Below, piece after piece: positions 22,993-24,625 of a stretch of 24,625 bases of DNA. The notes under the pieces were generated by a model. The model worked only from the letters and a program-made list of their open reading frames with translations, was not told where the DNA came from and did no database searches. How positions within the stretch are numbered: the first letter of the stretch is position 1; every line of letters starts with the position of its first letter. The position numbers and the translations under genes are program-made. Source of the stretch: an uncultured Prevotella sp. (GTDB taxonomy: Bacteria > Bacteroidota > Bacteroidia > Bacteroidales > Bacteroidaceae); NCBI GenBank assembly GCA_958369755.1, contig CATXJC010000027.1, positions 1-24,625 on the forward strand. The letters are read 5' to 3'.

Positions 22993-23982
22993 ATGAAAAA
23001 ATTATTCTTATCATTTTTAATGATGTTGACCCTGTTGCCTCTGGCAGCAGCCAACAAGTATGACAACCCCGACACGATTGTAGTATCCCGTGATGGTACC
23101 GGCGAATTCCGCACCATCGACGAAGCCATCGAAGTATGTCGTGCTTTCATGGATTACAGCAAGGTAATCTACGTAAAGAAAGGCGTGTACAAGGAGAAAC
23201 TCATCCTCCCTTCATGGCTCACCAACATCACCATCTGCGGTGAAGACCGTGATAACACCATCATCACATGGGACGATCATGCCAACATCAAGATGCCTGT
23301 AGGTGGACTCGATTCAGAAGCTGCAGTAAAGGGTAAACCGATGGGCACATTCCGCACTTATACCCTGAAGGTACAGGGCAGTTACATCACCCTGAAGAAC
23401 ATCACCATCGAGAACAATGCTGCCAAACTGGGACAAGCAGTCTCCCTACATCTTGAAGGCGATCATATCCTGGTTCAGAACTGCCGTCTGCTGGGCAATC
23501 AGGATACCGTTTATACAGGTATAGCCAACAACCGTTCAGCCTTCTATGATTGCTACATCGAAGGAACCACCGATTTCATCTTTGGTCCGGGAAGAGCATG
23601 GTTTGAGAATTGTGAGATTCGCAGCAAGGCCAACAGCTACATCACAGCTGCCTCCAGCCCAGCCGGTCAGGAATATGGCTATGTATTCAACAAGTGCAAG
23701 CTTACCGCCGAGCCAGGTGTAGACAAGGTTTATCTGGGCCGTCCATGGCGCCCTTATGCAGCTACCCTCTTCATGAATTGCGAAATGGGCAGCCACATCC
23801 GTCCAGAAGGATGGCACAACTGGGGCAAGCAGAGCAACGAACAGACAGCCCGCTACAGCGAATATAACAACCATGGTGCAGGTGCTGCAACCAAGGGCCG
23901 CGTAGCCTGGAGCCGTCAGCTCACCAAGAAAGAAGCTGCTAAAGTTACCATCAAGAATGTCTTCGGCGAAGAAGCGTGGTAA
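22993..23982 (+). CDS. secreted pectinesterase (carbohydrate esterase family 8)
   Basis: Removes methyl esters from homogalacturonan (pectin). 329 residues: signal peptide (about 1-20, ending LAAA), then a single right-handed beta-helix domain. Catalytic residues are present: Gln148 in GQAVSLH, Gln170-Asp171 in GNQDTVYTG, the nucleophile Asp194 in GTTDFIFGPGRAWFENC, and Arg250/Trp252 in YLGRPWRPYA. The C-terminal half has the typical GWHNWGK. No promoter box was seen in the 136-nt gap before it, and no sugar-utilisation genes flank it. It may degrade plant cell walls in the gut together with enzymes encoded elsewhere. Confidence 0.95.
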   Translation: MKKLFLSFLMMLTLLPLAAANKYDNPDTIVVSRDGTGEFRTIDEAIEVCRAFMDYSKVIYVKKGVYKEKLILPSWLTNITICGEDRDNTIITWDDHANIKMPVGGLDSEAAVKGKPMGTFRTYTLKVQGSYITLKNITIENNAAKLGQAVSLHLEGDHILVQNCRLLGNQDTVYTGIANNRSAFYDCYIEGTTDFIFGPGRAWFENCEIRSKANSYITAASSPAGQEYGYVFNKCKLTAEPGVDKVYLGRPWRPYAATLFMNCEMGSHIRPEGWHNWGKQSNEQTARYSEYNNHGAGAATKGRVAWSRQLTKKEAAKVTIKNVFGEEAW

Positions 23983-24013
23983 CCCACCATCCCCTACCCT
24001 TTCAACTAATCAT

Positions 24014-24046
24014 AAAGTTCAAAGCTCAAAGTTCAAAGCTCAAAGT
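24014..24046. repeat. heptamer tandem repeat (AAAGTTC/AAAGCTC)
   Basis: A 14-base unit AAAGTTCAAAGCTC occurs twice without change (24014-24027, 24028-24041), plus a partial third. Each unit is itself two related heptamers. It fills the gap between the convergent pectinesterase and MerR-family genes, where no hairpin terminator is visible. Confidence 0.8.
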
Positions 24047-24047
24047 C

Positions 24048-24395
24048 TTAAACCAGTCCATCGAGCTGTTTTTTGAGTTCTTTGAGCTGGTCTCTTACAG
24101 AAATAAGGGTGTCGAGAACTTCAGAAGATTTCTCGGCACCCGTTCTGTTTTGGTTCAGATACTTACGGGCAGCCGCAATCTTCAATCCCTTCACCTTGAT
24201 GAGGTTGTAGATGAGCCTTACCTGCTCAATATCCTTATCGGTATACTGGCGCACTTTGTTGCCAGCAACCTTCGGTTTGAGAAAAGGAAACTCCTTTTCC
24301 CAATATCTCAACGTAGAGTCGTTTAGACCAAACATTTCACCTACTTCCTTGATAGAATAGTACAATTTCGTTGTTTTATCTGGAATTATTGCCAT
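24048..24395 (-). CDS. MerR-family transcriptional regulator
   Basis: Small regulator of 115 residues with the start ATG at 24395 (MAIIPDKTTKLYYSIKEVG); a TTG seven codons upstream is less likely. Winged-helix MerR domain in residues 8-80: YYSIKEVGEMFGLNDSTLRY, WEKEFPFLKPKVAGNKVRQY and TDKDIEQVRLIYNLI. A short C-terminal coiled coil (about 90-115) for dimerisation follows. No effector domain or cysteine sensor is present. Divergent from alaS with an overlapping promoter region, which suggests autoregulation or control of alaS, not proven. Confidence 0.93.
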   Translation of the reverse strand: MAIIPDKTTKLYYSIKEVGEMFGLNDSTLRYWEKEFPFLKPKVAGNKVRQYTDKDIEQVRLIYNLIKVKGLKIAAARKYLNQNRTGAEKSSEVLDTLISVRDQLKELKKQLDGLV

Positions 24396-24431
24396 TTTTT
24401 CCGTCTTTAATTTCAAAAATAATTAATTTAG

Positions 24432-24469
24432 TTGCAAAATTAAACAATTCTTCTTATCTTTGCAAAGAT
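24432..24469 (+). promoter_or_regulatory. alaS promoter with 14-bp palindrome (candidate operator)
   Basis: TTG at 24432-24434 and TATCTTTG at 24455-24462 are 20 nt apart, a good -33/-7 pair. The -7 box lies inside the perfect palindrome ATCTTTGCAAAGAT (24456-24469), which also carries the opposite-strand TTTG that could serve as the -33 of the MerR-family gene. Confidence 0.6.
24435..24442 (-). promoter_or_regulatory. -7 box of the MerR-family gene
   Basis: The minus strand reads TAATTTTGC, matching TAnnTTTG, 39 nt before the ATG. The same TTGC bases provide the -33 TTG of the opposite promoter. Confidence 0.55.
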
Positions 24470-24572
24470 TTTCGGAAGAAAATGCCCTAAAGGGCAAAAA
24501 TATTTTCTGAGAGGACTCTCAATCCCCTCTTCAAAACAGGAAAAAGAAATTAAAGATAAATATAAAAAAGAT
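24470..24572 (+). promoter_or_regulatory. alaS 5' leader with hairpins
   Basis: GCCC-TAAA-GGGC (24484-24495) sits inside a longer pairing of AGAAAAT (24477-24483) with ATTTTCT (24502-24508). Next, GAGA at 24509-24512 can pair with TCTC at 24517-24520, or AGAGG (24510-24514) can pair with CCTCT (24526-24530), but not both. The leader of about 100 nt is long for this genome. Regulatory role is inferred. Confidence 0.4.
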
Positions 24573-24625
24573 ATGATGACAGCTAATGAAGTGCGCGAAT
24601 CCTTCAAGAAATTCTTCGAAGGTAA
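24573..24625 (+). CDS. alaS: alanyl-tRNA synthetase AlaS, N-terminal fragment cut by window edge
   Basis: Only the first 17 complete codons are in the window: MMTANEVRESFKKFFEG. This matches the start of alanyl-tRNA synthetases (xxSxEIRExFxxFFExKGH). Either of two adjacent ATG codons (24573 or 24576) could start translation. The enzyme charges tRNA-Ala, including the tmRNA at the other end of this window. Confidence 0.85.
   Translation, partial: MMTANEVRESFKKFFEG

Noticed and set aside
1..24625. CRISPR array, insertion sequence, phage or toxin-antitoxin genes
   Set aside because: No regularly spaced direct repeats of 25-40 nt, no transposase or integrase motifs and no terminal inverted repeats were seen. 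The window looks like stable core chromosome.

Overview
The window looks like a core-chromosome segment of a Bacteroidales bacterium, most likely a Prevotella/Segatella (P. copri-like) species. Four things point there: the tmRNA tag GENNYALAA, repeated Bacteroidetes-type -7 promoter boxes (TAnnTTTG, most often TATCTTTGC), scarce Shine-Dalgarno sites, and gene neighbourhoods typical of the group, such as parA-parB-DUF5683-mltD-rel and rsmA-frr-rsgA. I see no insertion sequence, prophage, CRISPR array or rRNA.

Layout: (1) 112-508 holds the tmRNA on +, followed by a bidirectional terminator shared with a minus-strand run rsmA-frr-rsgA-AraC regulator (574-3880), which covers ribosome maturation and recycling. 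(2) 4109-9889 is on + and holds a YbhN-like membrane protein, the M20C dipeptidase PepD, a CorA metal transporter with a long structured leader, and a five-repeat DUF349 protein. (3) 10008-10184 holds two identical minus-strand tRNA-Gln(CUG) genes. (4) 10397-13795 is rsfS-ftsH-cdsA on + (ribosome silencing, membrane proteolysis, CDP-diacylglycerol synthesis). (5) 13954-16490 is surE-lpxB on -, followed by the decayed remnant of a GH5 endoglucanase and its terminator. (6) 16591-22856 is parA-parB-DUF5683-mltD-rel on +, linking chromosome segregation, the cell envelope and (p)ppGpp control. (7) 22993-23982 is a secreted pectinesterase. (8) 24048-24395 is a MerR-family regulator on -, divergent from alaS, which runs off the right edge.

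The genes are almost all housekeeping, so the novelty is mostly in non-coding sequence. The most interesting region is the corA leader (about 6740-6957). The corA start region is duplicated 77 nt upstream. The upstream copy begins a 26-codon leader ORF whose stop overlaps the corA start (ATGA). A segment between the copies can pair with either copy. This resembles a translation-controlled Mg2+-transporter leader. Other points of note are a 107-residue hendecad-repeat tail on LpxB, the GH5 relic, dispersed heptamer repeats at gene ends, and interlocked divergent promoters between merR and alaS with a 14-bp palindrome.
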